From assembly GCA_040880725.1 (NCBI GenBank), contig JBBDHV010000001.1, positions 1-51,620 of the forward strand: DNA of 51,620 bases, read 5' to 3'. The stretch comes from DATHWB01 sp040880725. Its GTDB lineage: Bacteria > Actinomycetota > Acidimicrobiia > Spongiisociales > ZC4RG35. Positions 8,191-16,439 of the stretch are shown here, piece by piece. Position 1 is the stretch's first letter. The number at the start of each line of letters is the position of its first letter. The notes beneath the pieces are model-generated. The model was not told the DNA's origin. It did no database searches and saw nothing but the letters and a program-made list of their open reading frames with translations. Both the position numbers and the translations under genes were made by a program.

Positions 8191-8742
8191 ATGAGCGATC
8201 GAGACAGAGATCAAAACCAATTCGACGAGCGTGTCATCCAGATCAACCGGGTGGCGAAAGTCGTGAAAGGTGGACGCAGGTTCTCCTTCACCGCGCTGGT
8301 CGTGGTGGGTGACAACAACGGGAAGGTCGGCGTCGGATACGGCAAGGCCAAAGAGGTGCCCGCCGCGATCCAGAAGGCGATGGAGATCGGCCGCAAGTCG
8401 ATGGTCATGATCCCCATGGCCGGCACGACGATCATCCACCAGAACACGGGAAACCATGACGCGTCACGCGTGTTCATCAAGCCTGCGGCTCCCGGTACCG
8501 GAGTGATCGCCGGCGGTGCTGTCCGCCAGATCCTCGAAGCTGCCGGGGTCAAGGACGCCCTCGCGAAGTCGCTGGGCTCTCCGACGCACCTCAACGTGGC
8601 GCGCGCCACGATGAACGCGCTGATGTCCCAGCGCCGCCCCGATGAGGTCGCTCGTGCGCGTGGCAAGCAGCCGGAGGATTTCGTCCCGCCGGCACTTCTG
8701 GCCGCGTACCGCTCGACCGAGTCGATGCGGGCCGGGTCCTGA
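8191..8742 (+). CDS. rpsE: 30S ribosomal protein S5
   Basis: 183 residues from ATG 8191 (MSDRDRDQNQFDERVIQINRVAKVVKGGRRFSF). The dsRNA-binding-like N-domain contains GYGKAKEVPAAIQKA, and the C-domain has GVIAGGAVRQILEAAGVKD. S5 takes part in decoding fidelity and mRNA unwinding at the entry pore. The N-terminal charged extension is modest. Confidence 0.97.
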   Translation: MSDRDRDQNQFDERVIQINRVAKVVKGGRRFSFTALVVVGDNNGKVGVGYGKAKEVPAAIQKAMEIGRKSMVMIPMAGTTIIHQNTGNHDASRVFIKPAAPGTGVIAGGAVRQILEAAGVKDALAKSLGSPTHLNVARATMNALMSQRRPDEVARARGKQPEDFVPPALLAAYRSTESMRAGS

Positions 8743-8752
8743 GGAGAACGCC

Positions 8753-8935
8753 ATGGCGAAGAAACTGAAAGTCACGCAGAAGAAGGGTCTGATCGGCGAA
8801 AAGCCGAAGACGCGCGCCACCGTGCGGGCGATCGGTCTTCGCCGGATCAACCACACCGTCGAGCACGATGACACTCCGGATGTGCGGGGCATGCTGCATG
8901 CCGTCCGGCATCTCGTCGAGGTCGAGGAGAGCTGA
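8753..8935 (+). CDS. rpmD: 50S ribosomal protein L30
   Basis: 60 residues from ATG 8753 (MAKKLKVTQKKGLIGEKPKTRATVRAIGLRRINHTVEHDDTPDVRGMLHAVRHLVEVEE), full family length. GAGGAGAA supplies the ribosome-binding site. The TGA shares one base with the rplO start. Confidence 0.96.
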   Translation: MAKKLKVTQKKGLIGEKPKTRATVRAIGLRRINHTVEHDDTPDVRGMLHAVRHLVEVEES

Positions 8936-9396
8936 TGTCAGACAAGGAACAGCTGAAGCTGCATCATCTGGTGCCGGCGCCGGGGTCGAAGAAGTCCAAG
9001 ATCCGGGTCGGACGAGGTGAAGGTGGCCGCCGCGGGAAGACCGCCGGTCGTGGGACGAAGGGTCTGAAGGCCCGCAGTTCGCTGCGTCCGGGCTTCGAAG
9101 GCGGGCAGATGCCGATGGTCCGCCGGATCCCCAAGCTCGGGGGCTTCACCAACATCAACAAGGAGTACTTCGCCATCGTCAACGTCGGAACACTCGCCGA
9201 GGCCTACCCGGCCGATGCAGAAGTGACCGTCGAAGACCTGCGGGCGAAGGGTCTCGTCAAGCACAAGGGCCGTGTCAAGGTGCTGGCCGAGGGTGAGATC
9301 ACCCATGCGGTCACAGTGCAGGCTCACGCCATCAGTGGCGCCGCCCGTCAGAAGATCGAGTCTGCCGGTGGGACTGTCTCGCTTGTCACCGAGTGA
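8935..9396 (+). CDS. rplO: 50S ribosomal protein L15
   Basis: 153 residues. The glycine/basic N-terminal arm (GSKKSKIRVGRGEGGRRGKTAGRGTKGLKARS) and RPGFEGGQMPMVRRIPKLGGF are diagnostic. L15 is a late 50S assembly protein. It ends the spc ribosomal block; a 103-base gap without a clear terminator or convincing promoter separates it from secY. Confidence 0.97.
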   Translation: MSDKEQLKLHHLVPAPGSKKSKIRVGRGEGGRRGKTAGRGTKGLKARSSLRPGFEGGQMPMVRRIPKLGGFTNINKEYFAIVNVGTLAEAYPADAEVTVEDLRAKGLVKHKGRVKVLAEGEITHAVTVQAHAISGAARQKIESAGGTVSLVTE

Positions 9397-9499
9397 GACA
9401 GCCTGAACGGACCGGAACCGATCCCGGGTACCATGACCGCCTCGGTGCCGAGGTGCGTCCTGTCACCCGCCCAACCCCGAAACCACGGATGCTGACCTC

Positions 9500-10822
9500 A
9501 TGAACGTTCTCTCCATCTACCGGCACATGTTCACCATTCCGGACCTGCGCCGGAAGATCCTCTTCACGCTGGCCATGTTCGCGGTGTACCGCCTCGGTGC
9601 GACGATCCCGGTGCCGGGAATCGACCTCGACAACCTGCGACTCTTCCAAGAGCAGCAGCAAGTGGGGGGCATCTACGGCCTGTTGAACCTCTTCTCGGGA
9701 GGTGCACTCGAGCAGCTGTCGGTGTTCGCCCTGGGGATTCTCCCGTACATCACCGCGTCGATCATCATGCAGCTGCTGGCGGTCGTCATTCCGCGTCTCC
9801 AGGCTCTGCAGGAGGAAGGCGAAGCGGGTCGCAAGGTCATCACCCAATGGACTCGCTACATGACGGTGGTTCTCGCCCTCATCCAGTCCACCGGCTTCAC
9901 GTTCCTCTTCCACGTCGGCACGTTCACCAACGGCATCGACCTGATTCCCGATTACAGCCCCGGTCTCGTGGCACTCATCGTCCTCACCATGACCGCCGGT
10001 ACGGCGTTCGTCATGTGGCTCGGTGAGCTCATCACCCAGCGTGGCGTGGGCAACGGGATGTCGCTGCTGATCTTCGTGTCGATTCTCTCCCAGTTCCCCT
10101 TCGTGTTCGGTCAGATCTGGGTGCAGACCGCCGAGGCGGGACTGTGGTTCCGGTTCATCGTGATCATCCTCATCTTCGTGCTGATGATCGTGTCGATCAT
10201 CTACATGGACCAGGCGCAGCGTCGCATCCCCATCCAGTTCGCCAAGCGAGTGCGCGGCCGCCGTGTCATGGGTGGCCAGTCCACGTACATCCCCATCAAG
10301 GTGAACACCGCAGGCGTGATCCCGGTCATCTTCGCCACATCGGTGATGCTCTTCCCTGCGCTGTTGGTCACGGCCATCCCCAGTGACGGCCGCATCGTCC
10401 AACAGATCCGCACGTGGGTCGACACCAACCTGGGCGGCGGGGCCGGCGGACAGATTTCGATCTGGTATGTGATCGTGCTGTTCGCTCTCATCGTGTTCTT
10501 CACCTACTTCTACACCGCCATCCAGTTCGACCCGGTGAAGCAGTCCGAGATGATCCAGCGTCAGGGCGGATTCATCCCCGGGGTTCGTCCGGGTCGCCAG
10601 ACTCAGGCGCACCTCGGACACGTGCTCAATCGGATCACGCTCCCCGGCTCGTTGTTCCTGGCCACGATTTCGGTGTTGCCGGCCATCGCAGGTTTGATCT
10701 GGAACATCGCCATCAGCTTCTCCGGCGTGTCGATCCTCATCGTGGTCGGTGTGGCGCTGGAGACGATGAAGCAGATCGAGAGCCAGCTGACGATGCGCAA
10801 CTACGAAGGCATCTTGTCGTGA
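9500..10822 (+). CDS. secY: Protein translocase subunit SecY
   Basis: 440 residues with about ten hydrophobic helices: the channel of the Sec translocon in the cytoplasmic membrane. Recognisable segments are GATIPVPGIDLDNLR near the N-terminus, GLLNLFSGGALEQLSVFALGILPYITASIIMQLL (plug/TM2 region), NAGVIPVIFATS-like NTAGVIPVIFATSVMLFP, and the cytosolic loop GGFIPGVRPGRQT. Its TGA overlaps the GTG of adk, as in many actinobacteria. Confidence 0.98.
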   Translation: MNVLSIYRHMFTIPDLRRKILFTLAMFAVYRLGATIPVPGIDLDNLRLFQEQQQVGGIYGLLNLFSGGALEQLSVFALGILPYITASIIMQLLAVVIPRLQALQEEGEAGRKVITQWTRYMTVVLALIQSTGFTFLFHVGTFTNGIDLIPDYSPGLVALIVLTMTAGTAFVMWLGELITQRGVGNGMSLLIFVSILSQFPFVFGQIWVQTAEAGLWFRFIVIILIFVLMIVSIIYMDQAQRRIPIQFAKRVRGRRVMGGQSTYIPIKVNTAGVIPVIFATSVMLFPALLVTAIPSDGRIVQQIRTWVDTNLGGGAGGQISIWYVIVLFALIVFFTYFYTAIQFDPVKQSEMIQRQGGFIPGVRPGRQTQAHLGHVLNRITLPGSLFLATISVLPAIAGLIWNIAISFSGVSILIVVGVALETMKQIESQLTMRNYEGILS

Positions 10823-11361
10823 GGCTGCTGTTCGTCGGCCCACCGGGGGCCGGCAAGGGGACCCAGGCCGGCCGGGTCGCAGACAAGCTGGGCATCGCCC
10901 ATGTCTCGACCGGCGACATGTTCCGCGCCCTCGATGACAGCACCGATCTGGGGCGCAGGGTCAAAGCGATCATGGAGTCCGGCGACTACGTGCCCGACTC
11001 GATCGTCATCGAAATGCTCGAAGGGCGCATCGAAGAAGATGATGCGGCCAACGGGTACATCCTCGACGGTTTCCCACGGACCGTGCCCCAGGCCGAAGCG
11101 CTCGACGAGTTCCTCGGTCCCGACGGGCTCGACGCGGTCGTGCTGTTCGAGATCGGCACGAGCGAGGTCGTCAGTCGCATGCTCGAACGTGGTCGCGCCG
11201 ATGACACCGAAGAAACGATCCGCACCCGCCTCGAGGTCTACGCCGAGCAGACGGAACCGCTGATCGGACGCTTTGATGACCAGGGTCTCGTCCGTCGAGT
11301 CGATGCGGAGGGTGACATCGAAGACGTGACGGAGCGGGTCCTGGCAACGCTCGACGTCTGA
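10819..11361 (+). CDS. adk: Adenylate kinase (short form)
   Basis: 180 residues from GTG 10819. It starts MRLLFVGPPGAGKGTQ with the P-loop GPPGAGKGT, has STGDMFRAL, and ILDGFPRTVPQAEAL. The LID region is short and lacks the zinc-finger cysteines, as in mycobacterial enzymes (~181 residues). It interconverts ATP+AMP and 2 ADP. The longer open frame upstream overlaps secY and is not Adk-like. Coupled to secY (GTGA) and map (TGATG). Confidence 0.97.
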   Translation: MRLLFVGPPGAGKGTQAGRVADKLGIAHVSTGDMFRALDDSTDLGRRVKAIMESGDYVPDSIVIEMLEGRIEEDDAANGYILDGFPRTVPQAEALDEFLGPDGLDAVVLFEIGTSEVVSRMLERGRADDTEETIRTRLEVYAEQTEPLIGRFDDQGLVRRVDAEGDIEDVTERVLATLDV

Positions 11362-12131
11362 TGATCACCATCAAGTCGCCGAAGGAATTCGAGTTGATGG
11401 CCGTCGCCGGCCGGTGCGTCGCAGCCGTGCACGAGGCCATTCGGGAGGCAGCGGTCCCCGGTGTTTCGATGCTGGAACTCGACGACATCTCCCGTCGGGT
11501 TCTCGAAGCGCACGACTGCACCCCCTCGTTCCTCGGCTACCACGGCTTTCCCGCCACGATCTGTGCGTCGCCCAACGACGTGATCGTGCACGGCATCCCG
11601 ACCGACTATCGGCTGGAGGACGGCGATGTGTTGTCGATCGACTCGGGTGCGATCTACCAGGGGTATCACGGCGACGCCGCGTTCACGATGGCGATCGGTG
11701 ACGTTCCCGCCGAGGTACAGCAACTGATCGACGTCACCGAACAGGCATTGTGGGCGGGCATCGAGCAGGCAAAACCCGGCAATCGGGTTGGTGACATCGG
11801 GGCGGCGGTCGAAGCCATTGGCTCTGCGGCGGGCTACGGCATCGTCCAGGAGTACGTCGGCCACGGCATCGGACGTCAGATGCACGAGGAGCCGCAGGTC
11901 CCCAATTACGGCACGCCCGGGAAGGGCATGAGGTTGCGCAAAGGAATGGCCCTGTGCATCGAACCGCAGTTCAACCTCGGAGGTGCGGCGACGAAAGTCG
12001 ACGACGACGACTGGACCGTGCGCACCGCCGACGGTTCGCTCTCGGCGCACTGGGAGCACACGGTGTGCCTCACCCCCGACGGCCCCGTCGTCACCACCCT
12101 CGCCGAGACGTCCATTCGAACCCAGGGTTAG
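11361..12131 (+). CDS. map: Methionine aminopeptidase, type I
   Basis: 256 residues. It removes the N-terminal Met from nascent proteins. The family metal ligands are visible: the first Asp in SIDSGAIYQGYHGDAAFT (two Asp), His in GHGIGRQMHEEP, Glu in CIEPQFNLGG, and the final Glu in HWEHTVCLT (as the terminal-strand ligand region). Shares one base with adk. The last codons and the TAG lie inside the terminal motif of the repeat element at 12119-12236, so the C-terminal TQG is repeat-encoded. The usual next gene, infA, is not here. Confidence 0.97.
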   Translation: MITIKSPKEFELMAVAGRCVAAVHEAIREAAVPGVSMLELDDISRRVLEAHDCTPSFLGYHGFPATICASPNDVIVHGIPTDYRLEDGDVLSIDSGAIYQGYHGDAAFTMAIGDVPAEVQQLIDVTEQALWAGIEQAKPGNRVGDIGAAVEAIGSAAGYGIVQEYVGHGIGRQMHEEPQVPNYGTPGKGMRLRKGMALCIEPQFNLGGAATKVDDDDWTVRTADGSLSAHWEHTVCLTPDGPVVTTLAETSIRTQG

Positions 12132-12236
12132 ATCGGACGCCGGCGTCCGATCCAGCGCGGAGAATGTCGGCAACGGGCGCATTGCGACGAACCATGGGCT
12201 CCAGACCACCGTCACGGTGGTCCTGAACCCAGGGTT
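12119..12236 (+). repeat. 118-bp intergenic repeat element, copy A
   Basis: Bounded on both sides by AACCCAGGGTT (12119-12129, 12226-12236). Inside are a perfect 22-base palindrome at 12131-12152 and a second hairpin at 12204-12222 (8-bp stem, TCA loop), separated by a core that includes CAGCGCGGAGAATG and TGGGCTCCA. A second element of exactly the same length and plan lies at 21702-21819, and a 3'-half copy at 35835-35897. Stem sequences differ between copies while pairing is kept. It begins inside the last codons of map. Confidence 0.85.
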
Positions 12237-12289
12237 CGCGACCACCGGTTCGGATCGGGAGGGTCTGAGGTGCGCGAGAATGGGGCGTC

Positions 12290-13396
12290 ATGGTCTCCGA
12301 TGAGCAGCGCTTCTTTGACACGCGGGCGGCGTACACGATGTTCGTCCATGCGACGGACGAGAAGAAGGTGGTCGCAGACCGCCTCGGACGGGAAGTGGAC
12401 CACCTCACGATCCGTCAGCCCGGGCTGCGGGTCTTCGATGCCGGCATGGGTGATGCGTCGGTTCTCGACCACCTCATGCGTCGTATCCATGTCGACGAGC
12501 CGCACATTCCGTGGCTGGTCGTCGCCAAGGAGATCTCCATCGAGGACCTGCGACAGGCGCTGACACGGCTGCCGGATCGGTTCATCGAGCATCCCGAACT
12601 GGTCTTCGTCGTGACCAACATGAAGTTCTCCGAGGCACCGTGGCTGCGGCCGTCCAACGGTGAACCCGTTCGCTGGACCGAGGTGGCGTTGGAAGGCTCG
12701 ACGTCGCACGAGTTCAGCTCCCAGATCCGTCAGCTGTTCGATCCGCTCGCCGAGGACTGGCAGGTGGACACGAGTCCGGTGACGGGCAACCCGGTCCATC
12801 GTCACCCGTCGGTGCTGGTGCTGTACCGCAAGGACCGGGAGTTCATCCTCCAATCGACTATCCCCGACAAGGACGGCCATGACGAGGGGTACGACCTGAT
12901 GGTCATGTCCCAGGCCTATCGGGCAAAGACTCCCGTCGAAAGGAAGGTGCGGTTCGTGCTGGTTCCCCTCGCCAGGGCACTCGCACCGGGCGGGCGCCTG
13001 GTCGGGATTCAGTCATACGGTGGCGACCCTGGCTGTGACATCGTCAAGGGTGTCTGGCCGGACGAGAACCCGTTTCCCTTCGGCCGCCGCGAGGTCGTCG
13101 ACGAGGCCAGGCGTCAACTGGGTGAAGAGGAGTTCGAGTTCCACGTCCTCGACGACGACGAGTCGATCTTCGAGTACTCGATGCACACCATGCCCTCCCA
13201 GGAAACCGAACACATCGGGACGTCGTCCCTGGTCGCGGCGTTCACGTCCGCCGCCTACGTCGCCCAGATCGACGAGCGGCGGCTGTCCGAAGCCATGGCC
13301 ACCGGCGCGTACCTCGATGTCACTCGCCGGGTGATCGAGGAACGCGGTGGAGTCTGGTTCCGCGACGAGAGCTTTCTCATCACCCGTCGTACTTGA
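12290..13396 (+). CDS. Putative class I SAM-dependent methyltransferase
   Basis: 368 residues. The segment LRVFDAGMGDASVLDHL at about residues 45-61 resembles SAM motif I (DxGxGxG, here DAGMGDA), and LVPLARALAPGGRLVGIQSYGG at about 225-246 resembles the post-motif II/III strand and loop. These are the only signs of function; the substrate cannot be told. Acidic-rich central region, no signal peptide or membrane segment. GTG/ATG choice: ATG 12290 has no clear ribosome-binding site. It lies between a repeat element and the convergent dinB, an insertion into the usual map-rpmJ interval. Confidence 0.55.
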   Translation: MVSDEQRFFDTRAAYTMFVHATDEKKVVADRLGREVDHLTIRQPGLRVFDAGMGDASVLDHLMRRIHVDEPHIPWLVVAKEISIEDLRQALTRLPDRFIEHPELVFVVTNMKFSEAPWLRPSNGEPVRWTEVALEGSTSHEFSSQIRQLFDPLAEDWQVDTSPVTGNPVHRHPSVLVLYRKDREFILQSTIPDKDGHDEGYDLMVMSQAYRAKTPVERKVRFVLVPLARALAPGGRLVGIQSYGGDPGCDIVKGVWPDENPFPFGRREVVDEARRQLGEEEFEFHVLDDDESIFEYSMHTMPSQETEHIGTSSLVAAFTSAAYVAQIDERRLSEAMATGAYLDVTRRVIEERGGVWFRDESFLITRRT

Positions 13397-13399
13397 GTT

Positions 13400-14635
13400 T
13401 CAGTCGTGTTCGGCGAGTTCGCGGAACGAATTCGGAACGCTCGGGCGCGACGACAGCACCACCGAGGCGCGGCCGACAGCGTCTGAACCGAACCGTGCCC
13501 GGGCGAGATCGATCTGTTCGTCCACCAGCAGTGCGCTCGCACCACGCAGGCTGCCCGCCCGGATGGGATCGCCGTCGTCGAACGGCAACTCGAGTTGCAG
13601 TTCTGTGCGGCGCTCCAACTTCGAGACCGAAATTCCGACGAGGGTGATCGGCCCTGCCGCTTCCGACCTGGCGTCGTCGAGCAGCGGCAAGCCGCCGTGA
13701 TGCAGCGCGGCAGTCGTCGCGACCGCGGTCGGGAGGGTGATCGCTCTCGTATGAGCACTCATGTCCGCGAAGCGGATCCGGACGGTGATGGTGCGCCCTG
13801 CGAGTTGCTTCTTCCGGAGGCGACGCGACACTCGGTCGGCCAACCCCAGCAGGACCGTGGACAGGTCGGCTCGATCGGTCGTTCCCATTCCCAGGGCCGA
13901 CTGCGCGCCGACGGACTCTCCCGGGCTGCGGCTGACGACCGGCCGCGGGTCGCGGTTGTGAGCGAGTGAATGCAGATGCATCGCCGTCGCGCGACCGAGC
14001 CGCCCGGCGAGAACCGGCAGCGGGATGGTGGCGAGGTCGCCGACGGTCGAGACACCCAGGTCGTCGAGGGCTCGTTCCGTCACCGGTCCGACCCCCCACA
14101 TCACCCGGACCCCGAGGCGGTGCAGCCACTGGAGTTCGGAGTCGGGGTCCACCTCCACCATCCCGTCCGGTTTCGCCTGCCCGGAGGCGACCTTGGCAAG
14201 GAACTTCGTGCGGGCGATCCCGACGGAGATCGGCAGCCCGACCTCGTCGCGAACCCGCCGGCGGATGCGAGCACCGATCTGGCGCGGGCTTCCCAGCAGA
14301 TGTTCGGTCCCGGTCACATCGAGGAAGGCCTCGTCGACTGAGATCTGTTCGACCAGCGGCGTGGCGTCGTGGCAGATGTCCATGACCTCCTGGGAAAAGT
14401 CGAGGTAGCGGTGGAAGTGACCTTCCACGACGACGGCGTGTGGGCAGCGGGAGAGAGCGGCCTTCACCCCCATCGGCGCCGAGATCCCGTAGGCACGCGC
14501 CTCATAGGAGGCGGCGAGTACGACGCCGCCACCCACCAGCACCGGTTTGCCTCGCAACGACGGGTCGAGAAGCTGTTCGACCGAGGCGTAGAACGCATCC
14601 AGGTCGACATGGAGGATGTGGGCCCCGGCCATCAT
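13400..14635 (-). CDS. dinB: DNA polymerase IV (Y family)
   Basis: 411 residues from ATG 14635 (a second ATG follows at 14632). The N-terminus HILHVDLDAFYASVEQLLDP carries the first catalytic Asp and the steric-gate-type aromatic; LVEQISVDEAFLDVTG holds the catalytic DE pair (SVDEAFLD); VSVGIA-RTKFLAKVASGQAKPDG is the next palm/finger motif. Helix-hairpin-helix and little-finger domains follow. It performs error-prone translesion synthesis. A LexA-type operator lies 10 bases upstream, so it is likely SOS-induced. The open frame extends 50 codons upstream through the operator but has no family similarity. Confidence 0.95.
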   Translation of the reverse strand: MMAGAHILHVDLDAFYASVEQLLDPSLRGKPVLVGGGVVLAASYEARAYGISAPMGVKAALSRCPHAVVVEGHFHRYLDFSQEVMDICHDATPLVEQISVDEAFLDVTGTEHLLGSPRQIGARIRRRVRDEVGLPISVGIARTKFLAKVASGQAKPDGMVEVDPDSELQWLHRLGVRVMWGVGPVTERALDDLGVSTVGDLATIPLPVLAGRLGRATAMHLHSLAHNRDPRPVVSRSPGESVGAQSALGMGTTDRADLSTVLLGLADRVSRRLRKKQLAGRTITVRIRFADMSAHTRAITLPTAVATTAALHHGGLPLLDDARSEAAGPITLVGISVSKLERRTELQLELPFDDGDPIRAGSLRGASALLVDEQIDLARARFGSDAVGRASVVLSSRPSVPNSFRELAEHD

Positions 14636-14644
14636 GCGAGCATA

Positions 14645-14660
14645 TCGAACAACTGTTCGA
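14645..14660. promoter_or_regulatory. LexA operator (SOS box) upstream of dinB
   Basis: Perfect palindrome TCGAAC-AACT-GTTCGA, the mycobacterial/actinobacterial LexA box pattern. It lies 10 bases before the dinB start codon, where bound LexA would block transcription. Confidence 0.85.
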
Positions 14661-14690
14661 CCAGACGCCGTCTGGGGGATTTCCGTCGAT

Positions 14691-14718
14691 TTGCCCACCG
14701 CTGTCGATCGTCTACCAT
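14691..14718 (+). promoter_or_regulatory. Candidate promoter of the rpmJ-rpsM operon
   Basis: TTGCCC (14691-14696), 16-base spacer, TACCAT (14713-14718), resembling sigma70-type -35/-10 boxes. It is the best candidate in the 268 bases between dinB and rpmJ and would leave a leader of about 180 bases with no recognisable gene. Confidence 0.4.
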
Positions 14719-14903
14719 TGCGGATCCGGTCTCCGGTCGTTCGCGTTCCAAGATGCGAACGTGGGTCCTCTCGGACCGACTCCAATCACCTCTCGAGGCG
14801 ATCGCGTGTCGTTCCGTATGCCTACCGCCGGGCCACACCAGGGGCCGAGAATGACCATGTTGTCGATATGGCGGCGGCCGATACGGCCGAGATGGAGTGT
14901 GTG

Positions 14904-15017
14904 ATGAAGGTTCGTCCTTCGACGAAGAAGATGTGCGAGAAGTGTCGCATCATCAGACGGCGCGGTCGCGTCTGGGTGATCTGCGAGAACCCCCGCCACA
15001 AGCAGCGGCAGGGCTGA
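14904..15017 (+). CDS. rpmJ: 50S ribosomal protein L36, zinc-binding form
   Basis: 37 residues (MKVRPSTKKMCEKCRIIRRRGRVWVICENPRHKQRQG). Ligands C-x2-C, a third Cys and the terminal His identify the zinc (C+) form. It starts the alpha-type operon; infA, which normally sits directly upstream in actinobacteria, is absent. rpsM follows after 4 bases. Confidence 0.97.
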   Translation: MKVRPSTKKMCEKCRIIRRRGRVWVICENPRHKQRQG

Positions 15018-15021
15018 GGCC

Positions 15022-15399
15022 ATGGCGCGTATTGCAGGTGTCGACCTCCCCCGTGACAAGCGGCTCGAGATCGGCCTCACGTACATTTTCGGAATCGGTC
15101 TGACCCGTGCCCAGCAGATCTGTGAATCGCTGAGCATCGAGCCCGGTACCAAGATCCGGGATCTGACCGATGACGAGACCGCCAAGATTCGCCGGTACAT
15201 CGATCAGAGCTACACCGTCGAAGGTGACCTGCGCCGCGAGGTGCAGCAGAACATCAAGCGCAAGATCGAGATCGGCAGCTACCAGGGTGTCCGCCATCGT
15301 CGCGGCCTTCCGGTGCACGGCCAGCGCACCCACACCAATGCGCGGACGCGCAAAGGCAAGCGCGCTGCCATCGCCGGCAAGAAGAAACTGAAGAAGTAG
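15022..15399 (+). CDS. rpsM: 30S ribosomal protein S13
   Basis: 125 residues (MARIAGVDLPRDKRLEIGLTYIFGIG), with the helix-two-turn-helix region and GLPVHGQRTHTNARTRKGK near the C-terminus, which touches P-site tRNA. A GGAGG site follows for rpsK. Confidence 0.98.
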   Translation: MARIAGVDLPRDKRLEIGLTYIFGIGLTRAQQICESLSIEPGTKIRDLTDDETAKIRRYIDQSYTVEGDLRREVQQNIKRKIEIGSYQGVRHRRGLPVHGQRTHTNARTRKGKRAAIAGKKKLKK

Positions 15400-15408
15400 G
15401 AGGGCGCG

Positions 15409-15807
15409 ATGGCAAAGCCAGCACCAGGAGCGAAGCGCGTCCGCCGCCGGGAGCGAAAGAACATCTCGCACGGCGTGGCCCACATCAAGGCCAGCTTCAA
15501 CAACACGATCATCAACATCAGCGACCAGGGCGGCAACACCGTGGTGTGGACGTCGGGCGGGTCCGTCGGATTCAAGGGCTCGCGCAAGTCCACGCCGTAC
15601 GCGGCTCAGGTGGCTGCCGAGGAAGCGGCGCGCCGGGCGGGCGAGCACGGGATCCGCAAGCTCGACGTCATCGTCAGCGGGACCGGCTCCGGCCGTGACA
15701 CCGCAGTGCGCACGCTGCAGAACATGGGGCTCGAAGTCTCGTTCATCAAGGACGTCACTCCCATCCCGCACAACGGCTGCCGTCCCAAGAAGCGCCGGAG
15801 GGGTTGA
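15409..15807 (+). CDS. rpsK: 30S ribosomal protein S11
   Basis: 132 residues. HIKASFNNTIINISDQGGNTVVWTSGGSVGFKGSRKSTPYAAQ and the end DVTPIPHNGCRPKKRRRG are diagnostic. S11 forms the 30S platform at the mRNA exit. GTAGGAGG precedes ATG 15409. Confidence 0.98.
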   Translation: MAKPAPGAKRVRRRERKNISHGVAHIKASFNNTIINISDQGGNTVVWTSGGSVGFKGSRKSTPYAAQVAAEEAARRAGEHGIRKLDVIVSGTGSGRDTAVRTLQNMGLEVSFIKDVTPIPHNGCRPKKRRRG

Positions 15808-15810
15808 ACA

Positions 15811-16416
15811 ATGGCTCGATACACAGGCCCCCGCCACAAGGCGTGCAGGCGCGCTCGCACGCCGCTCTGCCAGTCCAAGAAGTGCCCGGTCGATCGTCGC
15901 CCGTATCCCCCCGGGGACCATGGGCGTGGTCGCATCCGGGAGTCTGACTACCTGATCCAGCTTCGCGAGAAGCAGAAGCTCCGCATGATGTACGGGGTGC
16001 TCGAGAAGCAGTTCCGGATCTACTACCACCTTGCCGCCCGCCAGCCGGGCGTCACCGGTGACAACCTGCTCCTCATCCTCGAGACCCGTCTCGACAACGT
16101 GGTGTGGAGGGCCGGATTGGCAGCGACGCGGCCGCAGGCTCGTCAGCTCGTCAATCATGGCCACTTCCAGGTCAACGGCTCCAAGGTCGACATCCCGTCC
16201 TATCGCGTCCGGCAGGGCGACGTGGTGACGGCGAAAGAGACGTCGAAGGAGTTGCTGGTCATCCAGCACAGCGTCGACACCCTTGGCTTCACCATCCCCG
16301 AATGGCTCGACGTCGATCACACGGCCCGCAAGGTGACCATCCGTGATCTGCCCTCCCGGGCACAGATCGACACCGCGATCAACGAACAGTTGATCGTCGA
16401 GCTGTACTCCAAGTAA
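15811..16416 (+). CDS. rpsD: 30S ribosomal protein S4
   Basis: 201 residues (MARYTGPRHKACRRARTPLC...). The S4 RNA-binding domain starts near residue 90 (TRLDNVVWRAGLAATRPQARQLVNHGHFQVNG). Three Cys (12, 20, 25) remain from the zinc-binding N-terminal module found in some S4 proteins. A 16S assembly initiator; starts 3 bases after rpsK. Confidence 0.98.
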   Translation: MARYTGPRHKACRRARTPLCQSKKCPVDRRPYPPGDHGRGRIRESDYLIQLREKQKLRMMYGVLEKQFRIYYHLAARQPGVTGDNLLLILETRLDNVVWRAGLAATRPQARQLVNHGHFQVNGSKVDIPSYRVRQGDVVTAKETSKELLVIQHSVDTLGFTIPEWLDVDHTARKVTIRDLPSRAQIDTAINEQLIVELYSK

Positions 16417-16439
16417 ACCTCCGAGAGAGAGGCCTCACA

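Noticed and set aside
9386..10843. 485-codon minus-strand open frame rich in His, Asp and Arg
   Set aside because: Antisense shadow of secY.
12119..12236. The flanking AACCCAGGGTT copies as target-site duplications
   Set aside because: The same motif, with only the central base changed, flanks copy B and ends copy C, so it is part of the element and not duplicated host DNA.
14636..14903. A short infA gene before rpmJ
   Set aside because: No frame shows the IF-1 OB-fold signature; only a LexA box and a promoter-like pair are seen.
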